Positions 1 through 9,957 of a stretch of DNA of 45,043 bases are shown piece by piece. The DNA comes from Thermotogae bacterium. Lineage in GTDB: Bacteria > Thermotogota > Thermotogae > UBA12178. Location: assembly GCA_021161835.1 (NCBI GenBank), contig JAGGZV010000011.1, positions 1 to 45,043 on the forward strand. The letters are read 5' to 3'. The stretch's first letter is position 1. The number at the start of each line of letters is the position of its first letter. Made by a program: the position numbers and the translations under genes. The notes beneath the pieces were generated by a model. It had not been told where the DNA came from and made no database searches. It worked only from the letters and a program-made list of their open reading frames with translations.

Positions 1-2423
1 AAGTATCCTTCGTACTGAGGACCTACCAAAAGAACTCTCAAATCCATATCGTTTTTCACTTCACTAAGCAACTTTAAGATTACATCCCAAAACACACGGT
101 TTTCATATTTTATACTTCGCCCAATCGTTATCAGTACTTTGCTATCCTCCGGTAATTCGTGAATTTTTCTGGGATCAAGTGGATCATCGATCAAATCAGT
201 TTCAACTGCGTGTCTGTGCTCGCAAACGGTTGTTCTATTTCCAACTATCCTCTTGCCAAAATCATCGGACTTTTCTATAACTATAAAATCCACCTTGTCC
301 AAGTAATACTCTTCAAAATCTTGAGTTGGCCAGAATCCAATCACAGGTACCAGCTTTCGCAAAAATGGATAAAGCAACATGTTTATGGGAACAGTGTAGA
401 ACGAATGCACGATCAATACCGTAGGATTTATGGCACTTAAAATATCGACCAATTCCCTTATTCGATTTCTCAAGCCCGCCGATTTCGGAATATGGTATTT
501 TATCTGCGAATCGGATAGAAGATGCTTAGCATACGCGCTGTTATTGAACATATGATCGGGAAGAAGACTCACAAAATGGTACTCGAACATCTCGTTCTTA
601 CTTTTGGATACAAGATTATAGAAATACCGGAAAATTATCTGGAAATAATCGAATCCATTCAACAAAACCGCTACTTTTATTTTTCCATTGCGCTGTTTTT
701 GAGCACAGTCATGACTCCCCGATAATTTCATACCCACCTTTTCAAAATATCTGGGGATCTTGTCAGATATATACGAATGTCTTCTATAATCTTTCAAACC
801 CCTGTACAATGCAAAAGTATAGTAATCCATTTTTAACTCTAAAGGCAGTGCACTGCCCGCAATAAACTTTTCGAGCAATCTTATATAACCTTCTTCATCT
901 CCAATTTCAAGTTTTTTCCTAAGCATAGAATCAACAGAGTTGATATCATTGAAAGACATTTTCTTATCATCTTGCTTACTCACTGCCATGTTTCTTGCCT
1001 GTCCACTACTTTCTAACAGTTCCATCAATATACTTTTTATCCTTTCGATCTGAACATCAGAAGTCCAGCCTTTCTGCAGAATATAATCGCGATATTCAGA
1101 AGAGTTATACTTACCTGAGACAATGATTTCAATGGCTTCTTCTATATCATTGAACAACCATTCATCTCTATACATTGAACGCGCACCATAAAAGTTATGT
1201 ATAACAGGTTTGATACCTCGAGCCATTGCCTCCAGCACACTCACAGGATGACCTTCGTGAACGCTTGTAGAAAGCAGGTAATTCTTGTCTCTCCACCATT
1301 CATCCATGTCATCAACCCAATCATAAAAAATGACGTTATTCTCCAATCCCAGTTCTTTTACCATGTGCCCTATATACACTCTGTATCTGAGATCAACAAA
1401 TGCTCCCGCTACATGAAGTCTATAACTTTTATCCAGCCGAACAAGTTTGCCCATTATTTGCAGCATCAAAGAAGGATTCTTCTTGTGACTTATGTTTCCA
1501 ACCCACGCTATTTCAGGTCCTGGTTTGCGAGGAGTGAACGTAGCATGTGACAAATCAACCCCATTGTACACAACTTCCATATCAATCTGCGTTTCCACGT
1601 CCGGTACCCTGCGTTTCAGTATTTCTTTTATGTGTGGGGCTACAAGAACAAGCTTGTTAATGTTACCCCAATTCACTTGACGTGGAAACTCCTCGAACAC
1701 CTCATAGCTATGTAAACGAACAACAGCAGGCTTTTCGAGCAACTTCGGATGCTTACTTCCTATCACCGCAACCTCATCCAACCATTCGAACCATATAATA
1801 TCTGCCCACTCTATTGCCTTAAAAATTTGTTTCTTGATTTCTTCCTGTGATGCAGGATATACGATGTACTCACGCACCCAAAAGTTCTCCCTGAGTCTTG
1901 GTATAAGGTCAATAACAAACTTGTCGTATTCATAACCGCATATAACAGCTAATTTTCGCTTTTTTCTGACCTCTTCAAGCATCTTCTTAGTTTCATAGAT
2001 TTTTCTTTTTATCACTTCTTTTCCAGCAGATGTATCGGGTGATGCCTTATCATAATACTGTAAAGCTGTTTCATAAAAGCCCTCAAACACCTTCAGATCT
2101 GCAAACATGGCATTGATTTGCCAGTTATTCACCTTCAAATCCATGAGCCTTCTTACATATTCTCTAACTCCCAGCCACATGCCAAGTTCGTGACTTATAA
2201 TGGCAGCATTGTACAGTGCATTTATATGGTTGGGGTATTTCCATAACAATTCCCTTAAAACCTGCAAGGCTTTGTTTACTTTTTTAACATGATAGTATGA
2301 AAGAGCAAGAATAAGGTATTCATCAGCACTTGAAGGTTTACAAGTCGTGAAATGCTCTATTATACCGATATAATTGCCTTTTCTGAATTTATCCAGTATA
2401 TCCACCTTTCCAAATACCTCCAT
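1..2423 (-). CDS. Tandem glycosyltransferase with N-terminal helical repeats (partial, 3' end beyond the left edge)
   Basis: One frame stays open on the minus strand from 2423 to position 1, about 807 codons, with no stop. The first ~130 residues look like TPR-type helical repeats (LALSYYHVKKVNKALQVL, then NALYNAAIISHELGMW). A GT-B/GT4-type glycosyltransferase follows, with VVYNGVDLS, IAWVGNISHKKNP and the nucleotide-sugar site STSVHEGHPVSVLEAMARG. After a linker there is a second, more divergent GT-B module (GFWPTQDFEEYY, then VLITIGRSIKYENRVFW and VLLVGPQYEG), which runs off the window. Start: ATG 2423 overlaps the end of wecE by 35 bp; GTG 2405 has GGAGGT about 10 nt upstream and is equally possible. 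Coupling to wecE suggests assembly of a surface glycan containing an amino-dideoxy sugar. Acceptor and donor cannot be read from sequence. Confidence 0.8.
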   Translation of the reverse strand, partial: MEVFGKVDILDKFRKGNYIGIIEHFTTCKPSSADEYLILALSYYHVKKVNKALQVLRELLWKYPNHINALYNAAIISHELGMWLGVREYVRRLMDLKVNNWQINAMFADLKVFEGFYETALQYYDKASPDTSAGKEVIKRKIYETKKMLEEVRKKRKLAVICGYEYDKFVIDLIPRLRENFWVREYIVYPASQEEIKKQIFKAIEWADIIWFEWLDEVAVIGSKHPKLLEKPAVVRLHSYEVFEEFPRQVNWGNINKLVLVAPHIKEILKRRVPDVETQIDMEVVYNGVDLSHATFTPRKPGPEIAWVGNISHKKNPSLMLQIMGKLVRLDKSYRLHVAGAFVDLRYRVYIGHMVKELGLENNVIFYDWVDDMDEWWRDKNYLLSTSVHEGHPVSVLEAMARGIKPVIHNFYGARSMYRDEWLFNDIEEAIEIIVSGKYNSSEYRDYILQKGWTSDVQIERIKSILMELLESSGQARNMAVSKQDDKKMSFNDINSVDSMLRKKLEIGDEEGYIRLLEKFIAGSALPLELKMDYYTFALYRGLKDYRRHSYISDKIPRYFEKVGMKLSGSHDCAQKQRNGKIKVAVLLNGFDYFQIIFRYFYNLVSKSKNEMFEYHFVSLLPDHMFNNSAYAKHLLSDSQIKYHIPKSAGLRNRIRELVDILSAINPTVLIVHSFYTVPINMLLYPFLRKLVPVIGFWPTQDFEEYYLDKVDFIVIEKSDDFGKRIVGNRTTVCEHRHAVETDLIDDPLDPRKIHELPEDSKVLITIGRSIKYENRVFWDVILKLLSEVKNDMDLRVLLVGPQYEGY

Positions 2424-3570
2424 GCATTGAATACATACCTTTAAACCCTCCGAAGAAAGAATATATGTTTTTCGACACAAAGTCCACGTTTTTCAGTTCC
2501 ATCCCAAAATACAGGGGCAACCTGAGTATTCTTCGACTCACGCTTTCAGATACTGGCAACGATATCCTGCCAAACCTGGAAATGTAGTATTCCGACATAT
2601 GAAGAGGAATGTAATGAAATGTCGCATGTATACCACGATCCAGCAGAAAGCTTCTGATACTTTCACGTGTTCTTTCATCTGGCAGCAAAATGTAGAAGAT
2701 ATGATAGCTTGGTTCCACGTTATCTGGTATGAAGGGCAACCGCAACAATCCTTCCTCTTCAAGAGGTTTCAAATTGTTCAAATACCTCATGAAAAGTTTG
2801 CGACGTTTTGCATGTATCTCATCGAAACGCTCGAATTGTGCCCACAATATCGCTGCATTTACTTCTGATGGGATGTAGCTGGATCCGATATCCACCCACG
2901 TGTACTTATCGATTTCTCCTCTCAAGAATTTCTGCCTGTTGGTACCTTTTTCCCGTATTATTTCCGCTCTTTCCACAAAACGTTCATTGTTTATAACAAA
3001 TGCACCGCCTTCGCCCATGGAATAATTTTTCGTCTCGTGGAAACTGTAACAACCGAAATCTCCAATCGTTCCCGCGTATTTTCCCTCATATTTAGCGTTC
3101 ACCGCCTGGGCTGCATCTTCTACAACGTACAAATCGTATTTTCGCGCTATTTTCACGATTTCTTCCATGTTACATGGCACACCAGCGTAATGTACAGGGA
3201 CAATTGCCTTCGTTCTATCGGTTATCACCCGTTCTATTTGCGACTCATCCATGTTCAGAGTGTCTTCCCTTATATCCACGAATACAGGTTTTGCTCCTCT
3301 CAGTACAAAAGCATTGGCGGTAGAAGAAAAAGTATAGGAAGGCATTATGACCTCATCACCCTCTTTAATATCCAGTAAAAGCGCTGCCATTTCCAGGGCA
3401 TGCGTGCAAGATGTGACCAAAAGAACCTTCCGGGCATCGAATCGTGATTCCATGAATTCTTCACACAGCTTCGTGTACTTTCCACCGCCGGAAACTTTCC
3501 CCCTTTTGTAAGCATCTTCGATATATGAAAGTTCATTCCCCACAATGCTTTGATGGTTGAAAGGAATCAT
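2389..3570 (-). CDS. wecE: dTDP-4-amino-4,6-dideoxygalactose transaminase (WecE/RffA)
   Basis: PLP-dependent sugar aminotransferase of the DegT/DnrJ/EryC1 family. WecE makes dTDP-4-amino-4,6-dideoxygalactose from the 4-keto sugar with glutamate as amino donor. The match to the RffA/WecE subgroup is strong throughout: MIPFN at the start, ALLLDI.GDEVIMPSYTF near residue 65-81, VPVHYAGV near 125, VVEDAAQ (Asp152, pyridine-nitrogen contact), SFHETKNY with the PLP lysine at Lys181, and FHYIPLH near residue 317. The last ~18 residues after YSFFGG extend past the usual family end and overlap the next gene. GGGTGAT lies about 10 nt upstream of the ATG. It heads a minus-strand unit with the tandem glycosyltransferase, which places it in surface polysaccharide or glycoprotein synthesis. 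Confidence 0.9.
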   Translation of the reverse strand: MIPFNHQSIVGNELSYIEDAYKRGKVSGGGKYTKLCEEFMESRFDARKVLLVTSCTHALEMAALLLDIKEGDEVIMPSYTFSSTANAFVLRGAKPVFVDIREDTLNMDESQIERVITDRTKAIVPVHYAGVPCNMEEIVKIARKYDLYVVEDAAQAVNAKYEGKYAGTIGDFGCYSFHETKNYSMGEGGAFVINNERFVERAEIIREKGTNRQKFLRGEIDKYTWVDIGSSYIPSEVNAAILWAQFERFDEIHAKRRKLFMRYLNNLKPLEEEGLLRLPFIPDNVEPSYHIFYILLPDERTRESIRSFLLDRGIHATFHYIPLHMSEYYISRFGRISLPVSESVSRRILRLPLYFGMELKNVDFVSKNIYSFFGGFKGMYSMHGGIWKGGYTG

Positions 3571-3807
3571 GTCAACAACATCACCCTTCCCTGTCCACTA
3601 ATTTTATCGATCATCCCCTACTTTATATTTATATGGGCACTTTCCCATTTCCTAGCAATGTGTATGATATCCTTCGTCGACCTACAAATTCACCTCAATT
3701 TAACCTATTTTGCGTGGTAAAATTGTTTGAAGAGCATGGTGGACATTTCATGACGCGATTTTCTCGTTCTGGCCATCCATCCGCACACGAAGATGGGGGT
3801 GATGGTT
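3571..3807. promoter_or_regulatory. Divergent intergenic region between wecE and metG
   Basis: This 237-bp stretch separates divergent genes and must hold promoters for both. On the plus strand the best -10 candidate for metG is TAAAAT at 3718-3723, with no convincing -35. On the minus strand TATAAA near 3628-3633 with TTGCTA 19 bp upstream is a weak candidate for wecE. A short open frame crosses 3633-3815 but has no ribosome binding site or recognisable product. I see no riboswitch or terminator. Confidence 0.4.
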
Positions 3808-5709
3808 TTGGCTAAGTTCTATGTCACAACACCCATATACTACATAAACTCCGAACCACACATAGGTTCGGCATATACCACGATTGTCGCAGATATCATC
3901 GCTCGTTACTACAGATTCCTTGGTTATGATGTTTACTTTCTGACCGGAACGGATGAACACGGTCAGAAAGTCTTCAATGCTGCCCGGGCAGCCGGGAAAG
4001 AACCGCAGAAGTTCTGTGACGAGCTGGCAGCGCGCTTCGAGAAATTATGGAAAGATCTAAAGATAACCAATGATAACTTTATACGTACCACCGATGAGCA
4101 TCACATCAGAACGGTACAACATTTCGTTAAGAAAATGATGGAAAATGGAGATGTGTACAAGGGCACGTATGAAGGTTGGTATTGCATTCCATGTGAAAGC
4201 TACTGGAACGATGACGAACTGATCGATGGAAATAAATGTCCTTCGTGTGGACGAAGCGTTGAAAAGATTCGAGAAGAAAATTATTTCTTCCGGTTGAGTA
4301 AATATACAGATCGACTCCTTAAACACTTTGAGGAGAACCCCGATTTTGTGGAACCAGAATTCCGCAAAAATGAAATGCTTCGCATACTGGAAAATGGCCT
4401 TAAGGATATCAGCATCTCACGTACCACTTTCAAATGGGGCGTTCCAATGCCGGATGATCCAGAACATGTAATATACGTGTGGATCGATGCATTGATAAAT
4501 TACATTTCGGCCATAGGGTATCCCGACAACATGGATACCTTTGAAAGATATTGGCCAGCGGATGTTCATCTGATCGGCAAGGAGATAAATCGCTTCCACT
4601 CCTTGATATGGCCCGCTATGTTGATGTCGGTTGGATTACCACTACCACGAAAAATATACGCTCATGGCTGGTTGACGGTGAACGGCCAGAAGATCTCCAA
4701 ATCTCTGGGTAACGCCATAGATCCGAGAAAACTCACCGAAAAATACGGTAACGACGCGATAAGATATTACCTTCTGAGAGATATAGTCTTCGGAAAAGAT
4801 GGAGATTTTTCAGAAGACAACCTCATTACACGCATAAATGCAGACCTAGCCAATGACCTGGGAAATTTTGTGCATCGCACCACCGCAATGGTGGAACAGA
4901 ATTTCGGTAATGTTCCAAAACCTGGTTCTTCCGAAGGCCCTGATATTCAACTGAAAGAACTCGCCGTTCAAACTGTGGACAAATACCATGAGAACATGAA
5001 AAACTATCGATTCACTCAAGCCCTGGACAGGATATGGGAGCTGGTGCGTTTCGCCAACAAGTACATTGACCTGACAGAACCATGGAAATTGGCGAAAGAT
5101 CCTACCAAAAAAGAAAGACTGGGGACAGTTCTGTACAATCTTCTGGAAACCATACGACTGGTTTCACTCATGATATCACCCATAATGCCAGAAACGTCAG
5201 AGGAAATTATGAGAAGACTTGGCGCGCCCCACAATATGAAGGCAGAAGACCTCAAGTGGGGAGTGTTGAAACCGGGACTTCTTGTGAAACACGGTAAACC
5301 ATTGTTTGAACGTATAGATCCCAGGAAATGGGAGAAAGTGATAGTCGTCAAAACACCTGAAGAAGAAACAGTTGAGAATGTGGGATACATAACCATAGAT
5401 GAGTTCAAAAAGGTGGATCTAAGGGTGGCACGGGTAATAGAAGCTGAGAAGGTTAAGAATTCGAAAAAGCTCATGAGATTGAAGGTGGATCTTGGTAAGA
5501 TGGGAGAAAGACAGATAATAGCGGGTATATCTCAGCACTACGAACCTCAGGAATTGATAGGTAAAACCATAATCGTCGTTGCAAATTTAAAACCTGCAAA
5601 GTTGATGGGGCTCGAATCACAGGGAATGTTACTGGCCGCATCGACGGAAGGAAGTTTGAAACTTCTGACGGTCGATGATGAAATAGAACCGGGAACGGAG
5701 GTTTCATGA
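3808..5709 (+). CDS. metG: Methionyl-tRNA synthetase with C-terminal tRNA-binding domain
   Basis: Class I synthetase charging tRNA-Met. The Rossmann catalytic core has the HIGH-type motif HIGSAY near the start and the KMSKS-type motif KISKS in GQKISKSLGN. The connective peptide has a single zinc knuckle (CIPCES, later CPSCGR). An anticodon-binding helical domain follows. The last ~110 residues are an OB-fold Trbp111-like domain (VDLRVARVIEAEKVKNS, later MGLESQGMLLAAS), seen in dimeric MetRS. ATG codons occur at 3793 and 3802, but GGGGGTGAT sits 8 nt before TTG 3808, which gives the usual family N-terminus MAKFYVTTPIYY, so TTG is preferred. The stop is immediately followed by the gyrA ATG. It is first in the plus-strand run. 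Confidence 0.95.
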   Translation: MAKFYVTTPIYYINSEPHIGSAYTTIVADIIARYYRFLGYDVYFLTGTDEHGQKVFNAARAAGKEPQKFCDELAARFEKLWKDLKITNDNFIRTTDEHHIRTVQHFVKKMMENGDVYKGTYEGWYCIPCESYWNDDELIDGNKCPSCGRSVEKIREENYFFRLSKYTDRLLKHFEENPDFVEPEFRKNEMLRILENGLKDISISRTTFKWGVPMPDDPEHVIYVWIDALINYISAIGYPDNMDTFERYWPADVHLIGKEINRFHSLIWPAMLMSVGLPLPRKIYAHGWLTVNGQKISKSLGNAIDPRKLTEKYGNDAIRYYLLRDIVFGKDGDFSEDNLITRINADLANDLGNFVHRTTAMVEQNFGNVPKPGSSEGPDIQLKELAVQTVDKYHENMKNYRFTQALDRIWELVRFANKYIDLTEPWKLAKDPTKKERLGTVLYNLLETIRLVSLMISPIMPETSEEIMRRLGAPHNMKAEDLKWGVLKPGLLVKHGKPLFERIDPRKWEKVIVVKTPEEETVENVGYITIDEFKKVDLRVARVIEAEKVKNSKKLMRLKVDLGKMGERQIIAGISQHYEPQELIGKTIIVVANLKPAKLMGLESQGMLLAASTEGSLKLLTVDDEIEPGTEVS

Positions 5710-8127
5710 ATGGCGGAGAGCATTGATGTACGCCCAATAGAAGATGAACTCACCGATTCGTATCTCACCTACTCTCTCAGTGTGATAATAGGTCGAGCCA
5801 TCCCCGATGTACGGGACGGTTTGAAACCTGTACAGAGACGCATAATATACTCCATGATGGAACTGCGGCTGTTCCATAACACTCCCTTCAAAAAATCCGC
5901 GAGAATCGTGGGAGAAGTCATGGGAAAATATCATCCCCACGGTGATGCTGCAATATACGATGCACTGGTGAGAATGGCACAGAATTTCAGCGTGCGTTAT
6001 CCCCTGATAGACGGTCAGGGTAATTTTGGGTCTATAGATCGCGATCCACCAGCAGCAATGCGTTACACAGAAGCAAGACTATCGGAAATCGCGGAGGAAT
6101 TGCTACGCGATATAGATAAGAACACTGTGGATATGGTCCCCAATTTCGACAACACGCTTCAGGAACCCGAAGTCCTGCCTGCAACCATTCCACTGCTTCT
6201 GTTAAACGGTTCATCAGGAATAGCGGTTGGCATGGCCACCAACATTCCTCCTCACAATCTTCGCGAGGTTATAGACGCTATAGTGGCTTTCATCGACAAT
6301 CCAAACATCGAGGTTGAAAAACTCTTCGAATACGTTAAGGGGCCTGATTTCCCAACTGGTGGGATGGTCATATTCAGCAAAGAGATGCGCAATTTCTACC
6401 TGACAGGAAGAGGAAAATTCACCATAAAAGGAAAAGCCTTCATCGAGAACACGAAATCCGGACCACGAATAGTGATAACGGAAATACCATACGGTGTGAG
6501 CAAAGCCGACCTCATAACACAGATAGCGCGATATGCCCAGAAGGATGATTCCATAAGAGGGCTCAGAGATGAGTCAGATAAACGTGGTATAAGGGTGGTA
6601 GTAGAACTGCGCAAAAATTGCGTGCCACAGATAGTACTCAATCGGCTTTACGTGCATACCAGCTTGCAGGTTACCTTTGGAGGTCACATGCTGGTTATAG
6701 ATGAACACAAGCGTCCTCGATTGATGAATTTAAAGGGCGTTATAGAAGCTTTCGTTGCGCATCGTTTCAAGGTTACAACAAGAAGAATAGAATATGAACT
6801 GGACAAAGCCACAAAGAGAGCCCATATAATCGAAGGCCTCATGAAAGCCACCAGATCCATTTCCACCGTTGTAGATATGATACGAATGGCCCGTACCGTA
6901 GAAGATGCGAGAAAAACCCTCATGGAAGTGCTCGAAGTAACACGTGAGCAGGCTGACGCAATACTCGAGATGAGACTTTCACGCCTGACATCTCTGGAAA
7001 CCGAAAAACTGGCTCAGGAATACGCACAACTGAACGAAAAGATAAAGGAGTACAAAGATCTCCTTGAAAATCCTCTCAAGATATACGGGCTCATAAAAGA
7101 AGAGCTACTGGCTTTGAAAGACAAGTATGGTGATGACAGACGAACCGAGATAGTGTACGAACACAAAGAAATGGAAGTAGAGGATCTGATCAGTGATGAT
7201 GAAATAGTGGTTATGGTTACGAAAGAAGGATACCTGAAAGTTACCAACCTTTCCGATTATCGCAGACAGTCCCGTGGCGGTAAGGGTCTAGTAGGCATGA
7301 GAACGAGGGGAAACGATTACGTGGAACACGTCCTTGTCACCACAAGACTGAGTAAAACAGCTTTCATAACCAATAAGGGTAAAGTGTACATCCTGGATAA
7401 TCATGTTGTGGATCTCTCATCCAGAGATACCAGAGGAAAAGTCATACAGAACTACCTCAAGATCGAATCAGACGAGAAGGTCAAAGCACTCATTCGAATA
7501 CCAAGAAACGTGGACGATCAAGGAGACATTATATTCTTCACAAAGATGGGAAAAGTCAAAAGAACTCCCCTTAAAGCTTTCTCCAACGTGCGTTCTAACG
7601 GTATAAAAGCGATAGGCCTTGGAGAAAAAGACGAGGTCATTTCAGCTTTCGTGCTACCGGCTGGAAACGAAGACATGACGCTCCTGGTAGCCACGAAAAT
7701 GGGACAGGCAGTAAGATTCTTTACCTCACAGGTTCGCAAGATGGGACGTACGGCTGCAGGAGTTACGGCGATAAAGTTAACGGAAAACGATGAGGTCGTT
7801 TCGGCGATACCGGTGAATCCACAGAAGGAGTACATCCTTACCATCACTGAAAAAGGCTATGGAAAACGCAGTAAAGTGAGTGAATACCCTGTGCACAATC
7901 GTGGAGGAAAAGGGATACGCAATATCACCAATCTGAATAAAGTGGGAGGCGTGGTTGGAGTTTTGAATGTTGGAGATGAAGAAGAAATACTCGTGGTGTC
8001 GAAATCCGGTAAAACCATCCGCTTTCCTGTAAAGGGTATAAGGATAACGGGACGCAGCACACAGGGCGTTAAGATAATGACCATCGGTGAGGACGATGAG
8101 ATATCTTCTGTGAGCATGGTGGAGTGA
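5710..8127 (+). CDS. gyrA: DNA gyrase subunit A
   Basis: Breakage-reunion subunit of gyrase, which introduces negative supercoils with GyrB. The N-terminal winged-helix and tower domains are complete, with the active-site tyrosine in [10 protein letters not shown] (Tyr119, equivalent to E. coli Tyr122). The C-terminal beta-pinwheel carries a GyrA box, QSRGGKG, one change from the canonical QRRGGKG. This supports gyrase rather than topoisomerase IV. A second, degenerate box (HNRGGKG) lies in the last blade. The quinolone-resistance region reads [15 protein letters not shown], with Ala80 where E. coli has Ser83, while the Asp equivalent to Asp87 is kept (Asp84). The start ATG directly abuts the metG stop, so translation is probably coupled. 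Length 805 aa is normal. Confidence 0.96.
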   Translation: MAESIDVRPIEDELTDSYLTYSLSVIIGRAIPDVRDGLKPVQRRIIYSMMELRLFHNTPFKKSARIVGEVMGKYHPHGDAAIYDALVRMAQNFSVRYPLIDGQGNFGSIDRDPPAAMRYTEARLSEIAEELLRDIDKNTVDMVPNFDNTLQEPEVLPATIPLLLLNGSSGIAVGMATNIPPHNLREVIDAIVAFIDNPNIEVEKLFEYVKGPDFPTGGMVIFSKEMRNFYLTGRGKFTIKGKAFIENTKSGPRIVITEIPYGVSKADLITQIARYAQKDDSIRGLRDESDKRGIRVVVELRKNCVPQIVLNRLYVHTSLQVTFGGHMLVIDEHKRPRLMNLKGVIEAFVAHRFKVTTRRIEYELDKATKRAHIIEGLMKATRSISTVVDMIRMARTVEDARKTLMEVLEVTREQADAILEMRLSRLTSLETEKLAQEYAQLNEKIKEYKDLLENPLKIYGLIKEELLALKDKYGDDRRTEIVYEHKEMEVEDLISDDEIVVMVTKEGYLKVTNLSDYRRQSRGGKGLVGMRTRGNDYVEHVLVTTRLSKTAFITNKGKVYILDNHVVDLSSRDTRGKVIQNYLKIESDEKVKALIRIPRNVDDQGDIIFFTKMGKVKRTPLKAFSNVRSNGIKAIGLGEKDEVISAFVLPAGNEDMTLLVATKMGQAVRFFTSQVRKMGRTAAGVTAIKLTENDEVVSAIPVNPQKEYILTITEKGYGKRSKVSEYPVHNRGGKGIRNITNLNKVGGVVGVLNVGDEEEILVVSKSGKTIRFPVKGIRITGRSTQGVKIMTIGEDDEISSVSMVE

Positions 8128-8133
8128 TGCGAA

Positions 8134-8514
8134 ATGCACATAAGAGAGCTCAATCACACAGCTGATGTAGCTTATCGTGTATGTGTTGAAAATGTTGACG
8201 AGCTTTTCGAAGCGGTTGTTAAAATACTCAAAAGTTGTTTAAAAGTACAACTGGGAAAAGCGATGGAGAAAAGGAGATTTAAATGTTCCGGTGTGATCGA
8301 GGATGATCTCTTCGATTTCACCAATGAGATACTGTATCTTGTCCACCAAAAAGTTTTCCCAGGTAGTGTGGAAGTTGAAGGAAACGACATTGTAGCCACA
8401 TTGCACTCCTTGGAGAATCAGCCTGCACGGGAAATCAAAGCTTTGACTTACCACGAGTTGAAAGTGGAAATGGTGAACGGCATGTTTTGTACTACCCTCG
8501 TTTTCGATGTTTAA
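8134..8514 (+). CDS. Archease
   Basis: Small acidic protein of the archease family (126 aa), which in archaea and some bacteria activates the RtcB RNA ligase by promoting formation of the RtcB-guanylate intermediate. It starts with the family motif NHTADVAYRV, has conserved FxFTNEILYL-like segments in the middle, and ends with the KALTYHELKVE motif carrying conserved residues. GGTGGAG lies 8 nt before the ATG, inside the gyrA end. In T. maritima the homologue TM1083 also sits between gyrA and lexA, as I recall. No rtcB is present in this window, so the partner must be elsewhere if it exists. Confidence 0.9.
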   Translation: MHIRELNHTADVAYRVCVENVDELFEAVVKILKSCLKVQLGKAMEKRRFKCSGVIEDDLFDFTNEILYLVHQKVFPGSVEVEGNDIVATLHSLENQPAREIKALTYHELKVEMVNGMFCTTLVFDV

Positions 8515-8526
8515 GGGGGTGAAGCT

Positions 8527-9150
8527 GTGGAGCTCACCAGCAGGCAACGTCAGATTCTGGAATACATCGTCGAGTATGAGAGAGAACACGGATATCCCCC
8601 CACCATTCGTGAAATATGTGAAGCTTTTGGAATAAGTTCCCCACGAGGTGTTTCAAAACATCTGGAAGCCCTAGAAAAGAAAGGATACATAGAACGCAGT
8701 AAAGGGAGATCACGGGGGATAAGAATTCTCAAAAGTGCTCAACAGGATGTGGTGCTCGAAGAATTCTATACCATACCTGTGGTGGGTGTGATAGCTGCGG
8801 GTGATGCTATAGAAGCGATAGAAAGCGTGTCAGAATATATTCCTATTCCCGAACGATTTTTGAACCGAGGGCACGAATATTACGCACTTAAGGTTAAAGG
8901 TAACAGTATGGTAGAAGCACACATACTGGATGGAGACTACGCCATTATACGAAAACAGGCGTGGGCCAACGAAGGGGATATAGTAGTCGTGCTCATAGAA
9001 GGACAATCGGCAACATTGAAAAGGTTCCATCACAGAGGTGACACGGTCGTACTGGAGCCAGCCAATTCCATGATGAACCCCATAGAACTTCCAGTGGATA
9101 AGGTTATCATTCAGGGAAAATTGGTGGGTATCATGAGGTGGTACACGTAG
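8527..9150 (+). CDS. lexA: LexA repressor
   Basis: SOS transcription repressor of 207 aa. The N-terminal winged helix (LTSRQRQILEYI through KKGYIERSKG) matches LexA DNA-binding domains. The C-terminal S24 peptidase-like domain holds the self-cleavage site Ala91-Gly92 (VIAAGDA), the nucleophile Ser127 (VKGNSMVEAHI) and the general-base Lys165 (SATLKRF), so RecA-stimulated autoproteolysis should be intact. Start is GTG 8527 with GGGGGTG five to six nt upstream. It lies inside the metG-gyrA run with 12 nt separating it from archease. I could not identify a LexA operator in the window, and the box used by this lineage is not known to me. Confidence 0.95.
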   Translation: MELTSRQRQILEYIVEYEREHGYPPTIREICEAFGISSPRGVSKHLEALEKKGYIERSKGRSRGIRILKSAQQDVVLEEFYTIPVVGVIAAGDAIEAIESVSEYIPIPERFLNRGHEYYALKVKGNSMVEAHILDGDYAIIRKQAWANEGDIVVVLIEGQSATLKRFHHRGDTVVLEPANSMMNPIELPVDKVIIQGKLVGIMRWYT

Positions 9151-9172
9151 TCATCCCAGGGGAGGTGTGAAG

Positions 9173-9505
9173 GTGCGGATCGAAAAAATAAATGGTGTGA
9201 ACGTGATTACAGTTCCACGGGAGCTGGATTTACTCAACTCGGATACCTTCAAGAATGAAGTTAAAGGCCTTATACAGAAAGGTGATAAACTAATTGTTCT
9301 GGATTTCTCACGCTGTGATTACCTGGACAGCTCGGGGATAGGAACAGTGGTAGCACTCCACAAAAATGCTCTAATGAACGGAGGTGGTTTGGCCTTGGCA
9401 AGCCTTCAGGAGAACGTGATGAAAGTGATGCAAATAACTGCCCTGGATAAAATACTCAGGATTTTTCCCTCAGTCGAAGAAGCAGTGGAGGCATTGAGGA
9501 AATGA
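9173..9505 (+). CDS. STAS-domain anti-sigma factor antagonist-like protein
   Basis: Single STAS domain (~110 aa) of the SpoIIAA/RsbV type. The motif LDFSRCDYLDSSGIGTVVALHK carries the serine that is phosphorylated in anti-anti-sigma factors (second Ser of DSSG). These proteins release a sigma factor by binding its anti-sigma kinase. No anti-sigma kinase or alternative sigma gene lies nearby, so the partner is unknown. An upstream GTG at 9167 is in frame but only one nt from the GGGGAGG ribosome binding site; GTG 9173 has the ideal 7-nt spacing and is chosen. The stop overlaps the rpiB ATG as ATGA. Confidence 0.85.
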   Translation: MRIEKINGVNVITVPRELDLLNSDTFKNEVKGLIQKGDKLIVLDFSRCDYLDSSGIGTVVALHKNALMNGGGLALASLQENVMKVMQITALDKILRIFPSVEEAVEALRK

Positions 9506-9957
9506 AGAAAAGGATCTCAATGGGATCTGATCATGCGGGATACCAATTGAAGGAGTATCTGAAGACAAAGCTCATAGAGGAAGGATTCTCCGTTCTGGAT
9601 CATGGAGTCGATTCAGAAGAACTGGCGGATTACCCTGATTATGCAGAGAAAGTAGCAAGAGATGTGATGGATGAACGAGTGGATTTCGGGATACTCATAT
9701 GTGGAACAGGATTGGGCATGTCAATAGCCGCGAACAAGTTCAAAGGTATTAGAGCTGCTCTGTGTCTGTATCCCTTCATGGCTGAGCTGGCTCGTAAGCA
9801 CAACGATGCCAACATACTCGTCTTGAGTGGACGTCTCATAGGTAGGGATTTAGCATGGAGTATCGTTAGAACATTTTACTCCACAGAATTTGAAGGAGGA
9901 CGTCACGAAAAGAGAATAAGAAAGATCATGAAGTTCGAAGGATGTGAAAAAAGGTGA
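9502..9957 (+). CDS. rpiB: Ribose-5-phosphate isomerase B
   Basis: RpiB/LacA-LacB family sugar-phosphate isomerase (151 aa). It interconverts ribose 5-phosphate and ribulose 5-phosphate in the pentose phosphate pathway. Family motifs are present: GSDHAGYQLKEYLK at the N-terminus, LICGTGLGMSIAANK with the catalytic cysteine near residue 68, and RKHNDANILVLSGR near 95-105. Its ATG overlaps the stop of the STAS gene by 4 bp and its own stop overlaps the next GTG by 4 bp, so the three genes are translationally coupled. Length and composition are normal. Confidence 0.95.
   Translation: MKKRISMGSDHAGYQLKEYLKTKLIEEGFSVLDHGVDSEELADYPDYAEKVARDVMDERVDFGILICGTGLGMSIAANKFKGIRAALCLYPFMAELARKHNDANILVLSGRLIGRDLAWSIVRTFYSTEFEGGRHEKRIRKIMKFEGCEKR

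Noticed and set aside
159-1680. Plus-strand open frames in the first 1.7 kb
   Set aside because: They are shadows of the minus-strand tandem glycosyltransferase, which stays open over the whole region and has clear motifs.
3633-3815. Small ORF upstream of metG
   Set aside because: No ribosome binding site, no homology, and it runs out of frame into metG; probably chance.
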